DNA of 64,000 nucleotides from Acidovorax sp. SUPP3334 (lineage in GTDB: Bacteria > Pseudomonadota > Gammaproteobacteria > Burkholderiales > Burkholderiaceae_C): contig NZ_BQXQ01000007.1 in assembly GCF_030159055.1 (NCBI RefSeq), positions 62,001 to 126,000 on the forward strand, in the 5' to 3' direction. This document shows, piece after piece, positions 41,349-50,626 of the stretch. Each line of letters opens with the position of its first letter. The first letter of the stretch is position 1. The notes under the pieces are model-generated. The model did not search any database. It saw only the letters and a program-made list of their open reading frames with translations, and was not told the origin of the DNA. Position numbers and translations under genes: made by a program.

Positions 41349-42116
41349 ATGGCGCACATCACCTTTCCCCCTCCGTATTTGCCACCGGACCAAGTGGCAA
41401 GCCATCTGCGCAGCGCCGGTTATGCCGTGCTGCGGCCTGCCGATACCGCGGCATGGATCGGTTGCCCGCTGGGCGATCTCCAGGCCCTGCACGCCGACTG
41501 GAGCGGCCTGCCGCCCGATGAATTCCTGAAGGACGGCGGACGCTACCGGCGCCGGCGCCACGCGTGCTTCGTCTCGGACGGCGACAGCGTGCAGACCGTG
41601 CCGCACCGCGCGCACTGGCAGCCGGTGGAGTACAACGCGCTGCACGGCGGCATGCAGCGCTGGTTCGCACCCATGCTGGACACCACCGTGGTGCGCCCGG
41701 CGTGGCTGCAATTGCTGGCGGCGCTGGCGCGGGTGTCGCAGGCGGCACTGGCCACCGAGCCCGAGCGCTGGTTCATCGAGGCGCACCAGTTCCGCATCGA
41801 CACCACCGACGGCATCGGCCGTCCGACGCCCGAGGGCGCGCACCGCGACGGCGTGGATTTGGTGGCGGTTTTCCTGGTGGGGCGCGAGGGCGTGAAGGGC
41901 GGCGAGACGCGTATATTCGAAGCGTCGGGTCCCAGCGGCCAGCGCTTCACGCTCAACGAGCCGTGGTCGCTGATGCTGCTGGACGATGCGCGCATGATCC
42001 ACGAGACCACGCCCATTCAGCCGCTGGCGCCCGGCGGGTTCCGCGACACGCTGGTCGTGACCTGCCGGCGCGGGGGCTTCCAGGACGCGGTCGAAAAACC
42101 GGCCCATGCCGCATGA
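41349..42116 (+). CDS. 2-oxoglutarate/Fe(II) dioxygenase family protein
   Basis: 255 residues from MAHITFPPPYLPPDQVASHL. The iron triad is readable as HxD in GAHRDGVDLVAV and the distal His in ARMIHETTPI; the 2OG-binding Arg is in GGFRDTLVVTCR. It resembles the PF10014-type dioxygenases that include free amino-acid hydroxylases. The substrate is unknown, and no biosynthetic cluster surrounds it. Confidence 0.85.
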   Translation: MAHITFPPPYLPPDQVASHLRSAGYAVLRPADTAAWIGCPLGDLQALHADWSGLPPDEFLKDGGRYRRRRHACFVSDGDSVQTVPHRAHWQPVEYNALHGGMQRWFAPMLDTTVVRPAWLQLLAALARVSQAALATEPERWFIEAHQFRIDTTDGIGRPTPEGAHRDGVDLVAVFLVGREGVKGGETRIFEASGPSGQRFTLNEPWSLMLLDDARMIHETTPIQPLAPGGFRDTLVVTCRRGGFQDAVEKPAHAA

Positions 42117-42244
42117 CTTGATGCGGATCAACGGCCAGAACGCCGGCCGCCGCGACACTCGGGCCTGAAGGCGGCCTGGCGGGCTCCAAGCCCGCTGCCC
42201 GCAAAAGGCCCTGCCTGATCCATCAACCGAAAGGAGAAGTTCCT

Positions 42245-42682
42245 ATGTTCAAGCACATCCTGCTTCCCGTGGACGGCTCGCCGACCTCGATGACGGCCGT
42301 GGCCAAGGCCGCGGGTCTGGCCAAGGCGTTCGGCTCGGCCGTGACGGCCCTCTACGTGGTGGACCCGTACCCTTTCACGGGCGTGGGCGCCGACTTTGCC
42401 TACGGCCAGTCGCAGTATCTGAGCGCCGCCACCAAGGAAGCCAACGAGGCCCTGGAAGGCGCCAAGAACGCCCTGCAGCAAGCCGGCGTGCAGGTGACCA
42501 CGGTGATCGGCGAAGGCCATGCGGTGCACGACGGCATCCTGCGCGCGCTCGAAACCACCCAGGCCGATCTGATCGTGATGGGCTCGCACGGCCGCCGCGG
42601 GCTCGAAAAGCTGGTGCTGGGCAGCGTGACGCAGCGCGTGCTGGGCGTCGTCCACGTGCCGGTGCTGGTCGTGCGCGACTGA
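42245..42682 (+). CDS. Universal stress protein (UspA family)
   Basis: 145 residues, with ATG behind AAAGGAGAA. ILLPVDGSPTSM and the ATP-binding signature GSHGRRGLEKLVLGSVTQRV (G-2x-G-9x-G-S) show an ATP-binding USP of the UspFG-like group. Cytosolic, usually induced by starvation or oxygen stress. A terminator follows. Confidence 0.93.
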   Translation: MFKHILLPVDGSPTSMTAVAKAAGLAKAFGSAVTALYVVDPYPFTGVGADFAYGQSQYLSAATKEANEALEGAKNALQQAGVQVTTVIGEGHAVHDGILRALETTQADLIVMGSHGRRGLEKLVLGSVTQRVLGVVHVPVLVVRD

Positions 42683-42724
42683 GCCTTGCGGACGCACGGC
42701 GCGGCTTTTCGAAAGCCGCGCCGC

Positions 42725-42753
42725 AAAAAACGGCTCCCGAGGGAGCCGTTTTT
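42725..42753. terminator. Bidirectional terminator after the stress protein gene
   Basis: AAAAAACGGCTCCC, GA, GGGAGCCGTTTTT. A symmetric hairpin with T-runs in both directions between two convergent genes. Confidence 0.9.
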
Positions 42754-42772
42754 CATGGGGCTGGCCGATCGG

Positions 42773-43771
42773 TCATTCGATCTTGGCGCCCGAGGCTTCC
42801 ACGATGCCCTTCCACTTCGCGTAGTCGGACTTGAGCAGCGCCGAGAACTGCGCCGCCGACAGCGATTCGGCCTCGGCGCCCTGGGCCTGGATGGCCGCCT
42901 GCATCTCGGGCGAGGCCAGCAGTTTGTTGACCTCGGCGTTCACCGTGGTCACCACGCTGGCAGGGGTGCCTGCCGGCGCGAAGATGCCGTACCACGAGCT
43001 CACATCGAAACCCTTGTAGCCCGATTCGGCCACGGTGGGCACGTCCGGCAGCGAGGTGCTGCGCTTGGCCGAGGTGACGGCCAGCGGGCGCAGCTTGCCC
43101 GACTTGATCTGGCCCATGGCGGACGGCACGGAGGAGACCAGCAGGTCCACGTTGCCTGCCAGCGCATCCATCAGCGCCGGGTTGGAGCCCTTGTACGGAA
43201 TGTGGCTCAGCTTGATGCCCGCGGCCTTCTCGAACAGGTCGCCGGCCAGGTGGATGGTGGTGCCGTTGCCGGGCGAGCCATAGGTGATCTTGCCCGGTTC
43301 GGCGCGGGCGGCGGCCACCACGTCGGCCAGCGTCTTGAAGCGGGAGTTGGCGCCGGTGGCGATGATCACGGGCGTATAGGCCACGTGGGCCACGGCCACC
43401 AGGTCTTTCGTGGGGTCCCAAGGCAGGTTCTTGTACAGCCAGGGCGCGACGACCAGGTTGTCTTTCTGGCCCATCACCAGGTCGTAGCCCGTGGGCGCCG
43501 CCTTCACGGCTTCGGTGATGCCGATGGTGCCGCCGGCACCCGCGCGGTTGTCGGGCACCACCGTCCACTTCGTCACCTCGGTCAGCTTGGTGGCGACCAG
43601 GCGCGAAAGGATGTCGGTGCCGCCGCCGGGCGGGAACGGCACGATCAGGCGCACGGGTTTGGTGGGGTAGGCAGCGGCAGGCGCCGCCGTTTGCGCCTGG
43701 GCGGTGGCGCCCAGCGCCAGGGCCAGCGCGGTGAAGGAAAGCAGGCGGCGGATCATTGGTTTCGTCTTCAT
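42773..43771 (-). CDS. Bug/TctC-family substrate-binding protein
   Basis: 332 residues from MKTKPMIRRLLSFTALALAL, a signal peptide cleaved near AQA-QTA. PTKPVRLIVPFPPGGGTDIL, the aspartate-bearing binding strand PDNRAGAGGTIG, and LPDVPTVAESGYKGFD are Bug signatures. These periplasmic proteins are abundant in Comamonadaceae and bind carboxylic acids. No TctAB partners are next to it, so it is an orphan. The start used here is the one with a signal peptide. Confidence 0.93.
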   Translation of the reverse strand: MKTKPMIRRLLSFTALALALGATAQAQTAAPAAAYPTKPVRLIVPFPPGGGTDILSRLVATKLTEVTKWTVVPDNRAGAGGTIGITEAVKAAPTGYDLVMGQKDNLVVAPWLYKNLPWDPTKDLVAVAHVAYTPVIIATGANSRFKTLADVVAAARAEPGKITYGSPGNGTTIHLAGDLFEKAAGIKLSHIPYKGSNPALMDALAGNVDLLVSSVPSAMGQIKSGKLRPLAVTSAKRSTSLPDVPTVAESGYKGFDVSSWYGIFAPAGTPASVVTTVNAEVNKLLASPEMQAAIQAQGAEAESLSAAQFSALLKSDYAKWKGIVEASGAKIE

Positions 43772-43818
43772 TTTTCGAGGGGGAAATTCGGGCCGGGGTA
43801 GGCCATCAATGGTTGGCC

Positions 43819-43875
43819 AAAAAGGCCTCCAGCGCATGATTCACGGCGGCATGGTGCTATTGAAGTAATAGCAAT
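43819..43875 (+). repeat. Dispersed ~57-bp element, copy 6
   Basis: Reads aaaaaggcctccagcgc, variable middle, ggtgctattgaagtaatagc. It lies between the Bug gene start and the end of the interrupted dehydrogenase gene. Confidence 0.8.
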
Positions 43876-43898
43876 CCGGATTCGCCGATGCTACAGCT

Positions 43899-44199
43899 TC
43901 AAGCGTCGCGCACATCCGCCACCGGCGATTCGCCGAAGTCGGCGCGCTCCAGCCAGGCCAGCACGCGCGCGGCGGCCTCGGTGGGCGAGGTGAGCATTCC
44001 GCCCGATTTGAGGTTGGCGAAGTTCTGCACGTCGGGAAAGTCGGCAGGGTTCGCATCGCGCAGGTGGGCCTGCATGTCGGTGTCGATCACGCCGGGCGCC
44101 AGCGAGCAGGCCTTGGCGCCGTTGGGCTTGGCGGCCTCGTCCAGCGCGAGGCAGCGGGTGAAGTGGTCCATGCCTGCCTTGGCCGCGCAATAAGCTGCT
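43899..44199 (-). pseudogene. Short-chain dehydrogenase gene cut by the prophage
   Basis: The minus-strand frame reads SQAAYCAAKAGMDHFTRCLA, with the catalytic YxxxK of SDR enzymes, and runs to a natural stop with CSLAPGVIDTDMQ. The N-terminal ~150 residues with the NAD-binding GxxxGxG are missing: the sequence switches to prophage DNA exactly after SQ at about 44200. The rest of the gene is expected at the other, unseen prophage end. Confidence 0.9.
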
Positions 44200-44243
44200 T
44201 GTGAAGCGCGGCGCGAAAACTCGATTTTCTCATCTGCGAAAAA
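44200..44243 (-). other. Mu-like prophage right end with transposase-binding boxes
   Basis: Reading inward the terminus is TGTGAAGCGCGGCGCGAAAA, then TTTTCTCATCTGCGAAAAAC. Both blocks contain GCGAAAA at about 20-bp spacing and resemble the Mu R1/R2 consensus (GTTTCAYTRAA..RCGAAA), and Mu itself starts its right end TGAAGCGGCGC. The 5'-TG terminus is also Mu-like. Whether the true end is at 44200 or 44202 is uncertain. Confidence 0.75.
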
Positions 44244-44283
44244 CGTCCCGCCCTGTCGTTACGCCGGGTGAAAGCAAATTGCA

Positions 44284-44946
44284 TCAGAAGAGTCCCGCAG
44301 GCTCCGCTTTGCGATCCCAGTTGTAAATCACCAGCTCGCCGCGCTCGACTCGATTGGCTCCACCCCCTACTGTGTAGTCCAGTTTGAGCGCCTCCATGTC
44401 GAACTCGGCGAAACACTCCCGGATGGCTGGGTGGTCGTTGATGCTGACCACCGCTTTGCCCTTGAGTGTGCGCAGCTTGGTTGCCATGGCCGCGTACTGT
44501 TCCCAGGGGAACGGCACGCCGTAGCCCTCGGTCTCCCAATACGGCGGGTCCAAATAGAACAAGGTGTGTGGCCGGTCATAACGGTCGATGCAGGCCGCCC
44601 AGTCCAGATGCTCGATGTAGGTGCCGCCAGCCAGGCGCAGATGGGCGGCCGACAGGTTTTCCTCGATACGCAGCAGGTTGATGGCCGGGGCGGTGGTCGC
44701 GGTGCCAAAGCTCTGGCCAGCCACCTTGCCACCGAAACTCTGCTGCTGCAGGTAGAAGAACCGGGCGGCGCGCTGGACGTCGGTGAGGGTTTCCGGCCGC
44801 GTCTCCTGCAGCCACTTGAACACCTGCCGACTGGTGAGCGCCCATTTGAACTGGCGCACGAACTCCTCCAGGTGGTGGGTGACGACCCGGTACAGGTTGA
44901 CCAGGTCGCCGTTGACGTCGTTCAGGACTTCGACCTCGGCCGGGTG
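44284..44946 (-). pseudogene. Phage DNA adenine methylase lacking its N-terminus
   Basis: VEVLNDVNGDLVNLYRVVTH, VAGQSFGTATTAPAINLLRI, and the catalytic motif DPPY (LFYLDPPYWETEG) identify a Dam-type N6-adenine methylase. The first ~60 residues, with the AdoMet-binding FxGxG motif, are missing: upstream of PAEVEV the frame is unrelated, and the first ATG is within the protein (44859, MRQFKWAL). It lies at the right end, where Mu carries its DNA-modification gene. It is probably inactive. Confidence 0.8.
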
Positions 44947-45028
44947 GCGGGCCTTGTCGGCTTGCAGGCTTGATCTGCAGGTTGGGGCTCTTGCCGGTGT
45001 TACCGCACCGGCAGGGGTCGCCCGTCTT

Positions 45029-45421
45029 TTATGAGTGGATCGCCCTCCTCATTGCCGCCGCCAGGCGCGCGGCCAGCCGGTCGCTGGCGTCCTGTGTGCG
45101 ATGCACAGAGTCGATCACATCCTTCGGCCCTTCGTACGCCTCGCCCCACCCCGCGTGATGGCGTTGAGTTCGGCACCGCGCGCCACCCAGGGCGCGGGGA
45201 ACGCCTCGGATACCGGCAGGCCGACGATGCCGGTCAGCACCGCGATCCGCCCCTCCTGGGCTGCGGACGATGCTGTCCCCGTAGATCTCGGCTGTAAGCA
45301 ACTCTGGGGCGCGATCATCGGGACCACCGCCGCTGCACCCAGTCAGCAATCCAAGCAACGCGGTAAAGAGAAGCGGCAACAGATACACGGGCTGACTGAG
45401 GTAAGTGGATAAAGGGGGCAT
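45029..45421 (-). CDS. Small phage lipoprotein of the right-end cluster
   Basis: 130 residues from MPPLSTYLSQPVYLLPLLFT. A hydrophobic signal ends in the lipobox LLTGC, so the protein should be lipidated. The C-terminal half is Arg/Ala-rich with VIDSVHRTQDASDRLAARLA, possibly a coiled coil. It follows the fibre genes, where lysis proteins (spanin-type) or exclusion lipoproteins are often found. No strong ribosome site is visible, and another frame is open here, so the call is moderate. Confidence 0.5.
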   Translation of the reverse strand: MPPLSTYLSQPVYLLPLLFTALLGLLTGCSGGGPDDRAPELLTAEIYGDSIVRSPGGADRGADRHRRPAGIRGVPRALGGARCRTQRHHAGWGEAYEGPKDVIDSVHRTQDASDRLAARLAAAMRRAIHS

Positions 45422-45446
45422 GGCAGTGCTGAGGCGGGCGCTCGAA

Positions 45447-45857
45447 TCAAAGGGTGGCTGCGTGGATGAAGAGTTCGTCCAGTGCCGAGGCGTCCAGGCC
45501 CAACGCTCCGCCCAGTTGTGCGACCAGGGGGCTGTCGCGGCGCACAGTCGGTCGGAAGTCCCACTCGATGCGCGCACGGGTCCGCCCTGGATCAGGCATC
45601 GCATTCAGCGCGGCCTCGACCGTGGCGAGCTTGCCGAGGTCGAACAAGGCCAAGCGGGCCTGGCCCATGTTCACTTCGTCTGGAACGCGCACTGGTGGCG
45701 CTGGCGGTGGCAAGTAAGGCAGAGGTTCATTGCCTGCGGCACGCCATGAGAGGTAGTCCGCGAAATCGCGGTTGTCCGGGTCCGATGGAATGCTGGCGCC
45801 GTCGGTCAAGCGAATCACCACGGTGGTTGCTGTGAGCTGGTACACGTCCATGGTCAA
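45447..45857 (-). CDS. Tail fibre accessory/assembly-like protein
   Basis: 136 residues, starting 4 bp inside the fibre gene end. The start MTMDVYQLTATTVVIRLTDG, then PSDPDNRDFADYLSWRAAGN and a Pro-rich stretch PYLPPPAPPVRVPDE are typical of small proteins coded next to phage tail fibres that act as fibre chaperones or tip parts. The C-terminal half, residues 60-136, is a helical domain. Family-level identification only. Confidence 0.6.
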   Translation of the reverse strand: MTMDVYQLTATTVVIRLTDGASIPSDPDNRDFADYLSWRAAGNEPLPYLPPPAPPVRVPDEVNMGQARLALFDLGKLATVEAALNAMPDPGRTRARIEWDFRPTVRRDSPLVAQLGGALGLDASALDELFIHAATL

Positions 45858-47347
45858 AGCTCCGCGGAAATGTTGATGCGCGCATCACCTGACAGCAGGC
45901 ACAGGCATGCTTTGCTGTCGGATGCCAAGCCCGCGCTGGTGCTGGGCAAAATCAAAAATGCGGCTTTCCCCCCGGCCGTGCTGGCGAAGGGGCGGTCCGT
46001 GCATGAGGCGGTCCCGCCCGCGATTTGGAACTGAAATTTGTCTAGCGTTCCGGGGAAGGTGATAGTCGGCGAGGCGCGCTTTTCGGCATAGTTCAGCGGT
46101 GCCCAGACCTGGGTGCTGTTGGGCACCATCCCGGTGGCATATGCGTAGCCGTTGGCATTGTTCATCTGCTCGAAGTAGCGGCGGCAGAGATCCAGCTCTT
46201 GTGAATGCAGACGGTGCTCGAATCGCGTGGCCACCGGGCCTGGTTCAAGCTGCGCGCCCGTCAATGCGAAGACGTTGCCCGCGGTGTCCAGGCAGTTCAC
46301 CTGGCTTGCGCTGCCGAGAAAGAGCGCATCACGCCATGCGCCCGGTTGTGTCTGATACCCGGCACCCACGCCCAGGCACCACCGGACGTAAAGGCCGGCA
46401 CCATTGGTAAGGTTCCAACCACCCGCTGCCGGCAGTCCTCCCGTCACCGTGATCGCCTTGTACTCCCAGGTATTGGCCGCGTTGACGGTGTACTCCGCCA
46501 CGTAGGACTTGTCGAAAGCCGCGTTGAACAGTGCGAGGCAATGCACGCCGACCCGTGCAGAACGCACCCAGAAAGAGACCGCAAAGGTGGCTCCGAACAG
46601 GTCGGCGATGTTGTAGCCCTCTATCACCTGCTGCAGCCCCGCCGATTCGCCCGATCCCATCGCGGGGTCCGCGGTGGTGACGGTCACCCGCGCGCTGCGG
46701 CGCAAGCCGGGCTCTGCCGCGGGGCCATCGATGGCTTGCTCCACCGTGGCGATGGCTGGGGTCGCAGAGCCCGTAAAGACGAATCGGTCCACCGGATACA
46801 CACCCGATGCAATCGTGACGCCCGCAGAACTGGTGCCGCGCTGCGCGTGATCGGCCTTTCCGTTGATGATGCGATTTCGCATGCCGGCGAGCTGCCCGCC
46901 ATTGATCGCCGGAGTTTGTAAGCCGGCCAGGAACTTCTGAGCCTCGGCCCACGATCCAGATTTCGTCCGCAACCACGTCATCAGGTCGGCCAGGCTGGAG
47001 CGCGCCGTGGCGCCGGCCTTGTTGAGAGCAAGAACTTCGGTCCCGTCGAGCGCTTGGGGCAGCGAAAACCCGGAGAAGTCCGCAGCCAGCTTGGTGCCTA
47101 CGCTCGCAGCCAGCGCTTCGTGCTGGGCTGCGCCCACCTTGCCTGCCAGGGCCTGCGCCACGGTGGCGGCGTCGGCCTTGCCCATGTCCAGCAGCCGGTA
47201 CGCAGTGTCGATCAAACCGAACGCTGCACGCAGGCGCATCACATCGTCGAGCCCATCGTTGAGCCAGTGCGGCAGTGGCAATTGCAGCACCGCGGTGCGC
47301 TCGTCCACTGGGTTTCCGGGTTGTCGGTAATCGGTCAATGCAGGCAT
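45854..47347 (-). CDS. Phage tail fibre
   Basis: 497 residues. The N-terminus, PALTDYRQPGNPVDERTAVL QLPLP in outline, is the virion-attachment region for this tail type; the middle (about 155-345) resembles a carbohydrate-binding beta-sandwich (FWVRSARVGVHCLALFNAAF), and LEPGPVATRFEHRLHSQELD with RRYFEQM is a repeated theme of fibre tips. It lies directly after the DUF4815 gene and before the accessory protein. It is likely to determine host range. Confidence 0.8.
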   Translation of the reverse strand: MPALTDYRQPGNPVDERTAVLQLPLPHWLNDGLDDVMRLRAAFGLIDTAYRLLDMGKADAATVAQALAGKVGAAQHEALAASVGTKLAADFSGFSLPQALDGTEVLALNKAGATARSSLADLMTWLRTKSGSWAEAQKFLAGLQTPAINGGQLAGMRNRIINGKADHAQRGTSSAGVTIASGVYPVDRFVFTGSATPAIATVEQAIDGPAAEPGLRRSARVTVTTADPAMGSGESAGLQQVIEGYNIADLFGATFAVSFWVRSARVGVHCLALFNAAFDKSYVAEYTVNAANTWEYKAITVTGGLPAAGGWNLTNGAGLYVRWCLGVGAGYQTQPGAWRDALFLGSASQVNCLDTAGNVFALTGAQLEPGPVATRFEHRLHSQELDLCRRYFEQMNNANGYAYATGMVPNSTQVWAPLNYAEKRASPTITFPGTLDKFQFQIAGGTASCTDRPFASTAGGKAAFLILPSTSAGLASDSKACLCLLSGDARINISAEL

Positions 47348-47360
47348 GGACGACCTCCCT

Positions 47361-50300
47361 TCACAGAACGACGCAACGGAGGTTGCGCACTTGTGGGCGG
47401 GCCGTTGTGCCCCCAGTCAAGGTGAGCCGCACGCGAGCGCCCGCGCCGGCATTGAAGTTCTCCAGTTGGTGCGTGATTTCCCGCACCCCAGCCGTGGTGG
47501 TGCTGACCGTCACATAAGGCACCAGTACCCAGGGCGCGTTGGCTTGGCTTCCCTGCACATGCACCTGCACCGCAGACCCGCCTGGAATGTCGGCCTCGAA
47601 AACCACCTTCACGCGGCTGTTCGCATCGGCTGCAACGGTGCGGGACACGTAGGTGCCTGTCGCCTCGATGTGCCCGGCCACCATTTGCATGCCGGCCTGC
47701 AGCACGGCGGCCAGCGTGGCGTCTCCGCTGATCCGCGCCCGCACATGCACCTGGCCGGTGAAGGGAGCCGCCAGCCAGACAACTTGTCCATCGGTCAGGC
47801 GCACCACTTCGTTCTGCATCTCTGCCGGGAACTGCACCTCGAAAAACAGGTTGGCGGCGGCCGATGGCCGCTCTGCAAAGCCCAGGACCATCAGATCCGT
47901 GGCCGCGACCAGGTTGGCGGTGCCGAGGTCGATCACGCGCTCGTTCTCCGAGTACTGCGCTCCCAGCAAACGGAAGCACAGGTCGCGGTCGTGGTGCGCC
48001 GTCCACGTCGATGCGTTGGAGGACGAGAGCAGCACGCCGACCTGGTACGGCTGGCTTGTGACATACCCAGCGGTGGGGTCTTGCTTGCCCAGCTCGGCGA
48101 TGGCCACGGCGGTGGTGGCGTCGTCGCAAAGCACCACGATGGCGTATTCGCGCCGCGCCTGCAGCAGTACAGGCGGCCAGCTGATGCGTGTGAATCCCTG
48201 CAACTGGATGGCATCCTTGGCAACCCGTGCCTCCACCACGACGGCTTGGCTGGGGACGCCGTTCGCCGTTTCACGAATCTGCACCACGACCGGCCCACCC
48301 ACGGCCGTGAATGGCAGATCGATGCCCGCGCACTGGGTGAGTTCGTCCAGAACGAAGGTCTCCGCCAAAGGGTCGAAATAGCCGTCGTACAGCCACCTGC
48401 TGCACTTGCTGTTGATCTGGGTGGGCGTCGTGCCGGCGCCGCTGGGGCCGAACACCGCGCCGCCCGTAGACACAGGCGCAGGGTATGAGAGCGCCCAGGT
48501 TTCCGTGGTCACCTGTTGCTGCGTTCGCAGCAGCGTGGTGCCCTGGCCCATATAGGTCTGAGAACCCTTGGAGCCGAGCGGCCCGGAGAACTGCACCACC
48601 CGCGCACCCGCGGGCACGTTGGCCGGCACGACGAACGTGCCCGACAGTTCGCCATTGGCGCTCGCCACCAGCGTTCGGCCAGGGAGTGCCGCCGCCTGGA
48701 CCGCCAGGCCATCGAAGGTCACCGCGCCCAGCGCTTCGCCGGGTCCCCAACCTGCCAGGTCAAAGCGCACCGTGGTGGGCCGCAGCGTTTCGATGTCGGT
48801 CGTCTTTTCGGAAAGCACGCGGGAGGACACCCCCGAACCCGCGAAGGAAGACTGCGTGCCGGAGCCCGTATAGAGGCGCTCTGTGACTGGCGAAGCCCAC
48901 TGCGTGACGATATCGGTCCACCGATCCACATTCGGCGTCAGCGTGACGGCAGCGGGTATCGGCTCGAACGCGCGGTATGGGTTGACCAGCATGGCACCCG
49001 TGCGCATGGTCTGCGCCAGCACCACGCGGTAGCCATGCGCTGGAGCCATGCGTTCGGGCAGATTGGCACCCAGGGCGAAAACGGTCGGCGTGATCGGCAA
49101 CTGCAGCGAGCCGCGCACGATTGCGGCTGTTTGCGCGATGCCGGCGTCGCGTTGGTCGTCCGAGAGGAAAGGGTCGGCAAAGATGCCTTTCTTGATGCCG
49201 GAATCCAAGCCTTGCGCGCTGCTGGCCAGGCGAAGTTCAGCCAGGTCGAGAATCACGCTATCGAGCCGTTCGCGGTAGCCCAGCAGTTGTGCCATGGGCA
49301 CGACCTTCACGGCGTCGTTCACGACGCGCCGCTCGGCATCCCAGGTTTGGTACACGCTGGCGATGGCCAGCATGTCATCGGGCACCACCGGCGCGGTGGG
49401 CTTCCACGGACTGGAGATGCCGCGCAACCATTCGAAGGCGCCGTCCCGCGTCAGGCACAGCCGGTCGATGCGGCGCAGCTGCTGCTGGTAGGTCACCAGC
49501 ATGAGCGTGCCAGGCACGGCGCCTTCCACGGTGCAGCCTCGGCTGTCGACTGCAGTGGGCACGATGGTGGCCACGTACAGATAGGTCACCGAGTAGTTGC
49601 TGCCAGGCGCCACCTCCGCGCCGCCCGGGCTCCAGTCCACCTGTGCGGCGGTGAGCTTGTAGTCGCTGCCGTCGGTCTTGTATACCGTGGCGCCCTGCTG
49701 GACCTTTTCGATCTGGATGACTGTGGCGTCGGGCAAGGGGTCTGCCGCCCCGGCAAAGCCACCGTGCACGATGTTGACGGTCTTGCGGGACGTGATGCGA
49801 ACCTGCGGCACGCCTTTGCACGGTGGACGGCTGATGTCGATGCGCTGCGCGCCGGCCGTGGTGGATTGGTGCGGCTCGCTGTCGATCAGCAGCAGTTCGG
49901 CAGCGGTGGCGGCCACCAGGCGGCGCCCGGCTTGCAGTTCGATGGGGTAGCCTGCGACCCGGGCGCGGCCTTCCGCCACGGTGAACACTTGCTCGCCGGA
50001 CGGCAGATCGGCCGCCATCACCACTTCCAGCCCGTCGACGATGTAGGACCCGCCTGCGCTGTCACGGTCATACCGCGCAAGTGCCTGCGTGACAGCATCC
50101 AGGTTCGGAGGCGCTTCCTTAGCGCGGACGAACCCATCCTCCACCACCCAAACCGGGAAGAATTCGCCATCACCGCCGTCGCCAGCAAATCCCCAGACCG
50201 GCTGCACCTTCTCGCGCCAGGCCCCCGGCTCCTGGTACGCGGGCGTGCCTCCAGCCGGGTTCAGCAGGGAGGGGTCTTCCACCTCGGTGACCGTGACCTT

Positions 50301-50618
50301 TATGAGATAGATGCCAACATTGACGATCCCTGCCACGGGCACTGAAAACTCGCCGGTAGGAACCCCGCGCACAGCGCCCTGCAGGTAGATCGCTCCCGCC
50401 TCGGCCTGCACCGCGCCGGTCAGGGAGTTGATGACGATGCGCGCATCGCGCACCACGTCGCCGTCGCGGAACAAGGCATCGGCGATGCCACGCACGCGGG
50501 CGGTGGCCATGGACTGCAGCTCGTTCAGTTCGGCGCTCTGCAGCACTTTGTCCTGCCGGAACTTGATGGCATCAAAGTTCTTGGCGGGGTCGAAACGGTT
50601 GTGGATGGTGGTGGACAT
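47361..50618 (-). CDS. DUF4815 phage tail/baseplate protein
   Basis: 1085 residues. The N-terminal part (STTIHNRFDPAKNFDAIKFR, QSAELNELQSMATARVRGIA) matches DUF4815, large proteins of contractile phage tails between the baseplate wedge genes and the fibre. No signal peptide. Middle and C-terminal regions are beta-rich. It may act as the fibre connector or a long side fibre; the role is inferred from position. Confidence 0.8.
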   Translation of the reverse strand: MSTTIHNRFDPAKNFDAIKFRQDKVLQSAELNELQSMATARVRGIADALFRDGDVVRDARIVINSLTGAVQAEAGAIYLQGAVRGVPTGEFSVPVAGIVNVGIYLIKVTVTEVEDPSLLNPAGGTPAYQEPGAWREKVQPVWGFAGDGGDGEFFPVWVVEDGFVRAKEAPPNLDAVTQALARYDRDSAGGSYIVDGLEVVMAADLPSGEQVFTVAEGRARVAGYPIELQAGRRLVAATAAELLLIDSEPHQSTTAGAQRIDISRPPCKGVPQVRITSRKTVNIVHGGFAGAADPLPDATVIQIEKVQQGATVYKTDGSDYKLTAAQVDWSPGGAEVAPGSNYSVTYLYVATIVPTAVDSRGCTVEGAVPGTLMLVTYQQQLRRIDRLCLTRDGAFEWLRGISSPWKPTAPVVPDDMLAIASVYQTWDAERRVVNDAVKVVPMAQLLGYRERLDSVILDLAELRLASSAQGLDSGIKKGIFADPFLSDDQRDAGIAQTAAIVRGSLQLPITPTVFALGANLPERMAPAHGYRVVLAQTMRTGAMLVNPYRAFEPIPAAVTLTPNVDRWTDIVTQWASPVTERLYTGSGTQSSFAGSGVSSRVLSEKTTDIETLRPTTVRFDLAGWGPGEALGAVTFDGLAVQAAALPGRTLVASANGELSGTFVVPANVPAGARVVQFSGPLGSKGSQTYMGQGTTLLRTQQQVTTETWALSYPAPVSTGGAVFGPSGAGTTPTQINSKCSRWLYDGYFDPLAETFVLDELTQCAGIDLPFTAVGGPVVVQIRETANGVPSQAVVVEARVAKDAIQLQGFTRISWPPVLLQARREYAIVVLCDDATTAVAIAELGKQDPTAGYVTSQPYQVGVLLSSSNASTWTAHHDRDLCFRLLGAQYSENERVIDLGTANLVAATDLMVLGFAERPSAAANLFFEVQFPAEMQNEVVRLTDGQVVWLAAPFTGQVHVRARISGDATLAAVLQAGMQMVAGHIEATGTYVSRTVAADANSRVKVVFEADIPGGSAVQVHVQGSQANAPWVLVPYVTVSTTTAGVREITHQLENFNAGAGARVRLTLTGGTTARPQVRNLRCVVL

Positions 50619-50626
50619 GGCGACCT

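Noticed and set aside
44150-44283. A tRNA-based attachment site at the prophage edge
   Set aside because: No tRNA fold is present; the interrupted gene is a dehydrogenase and the end looks Mu-like.
44946-45052. A Com-like zinc-finger gene upstream of the methylase
   Set aside because: A short CRCGN motif is seen in one frame, but there is no start, no second Cys pair in place and no full-length frame.
45115-45327. Alternative minus-strand frame inside the right-end lipoprotein gene
   Set aside because: It has no signal peptide or ribosome site; the lipoprotein frame is better, although not certain.
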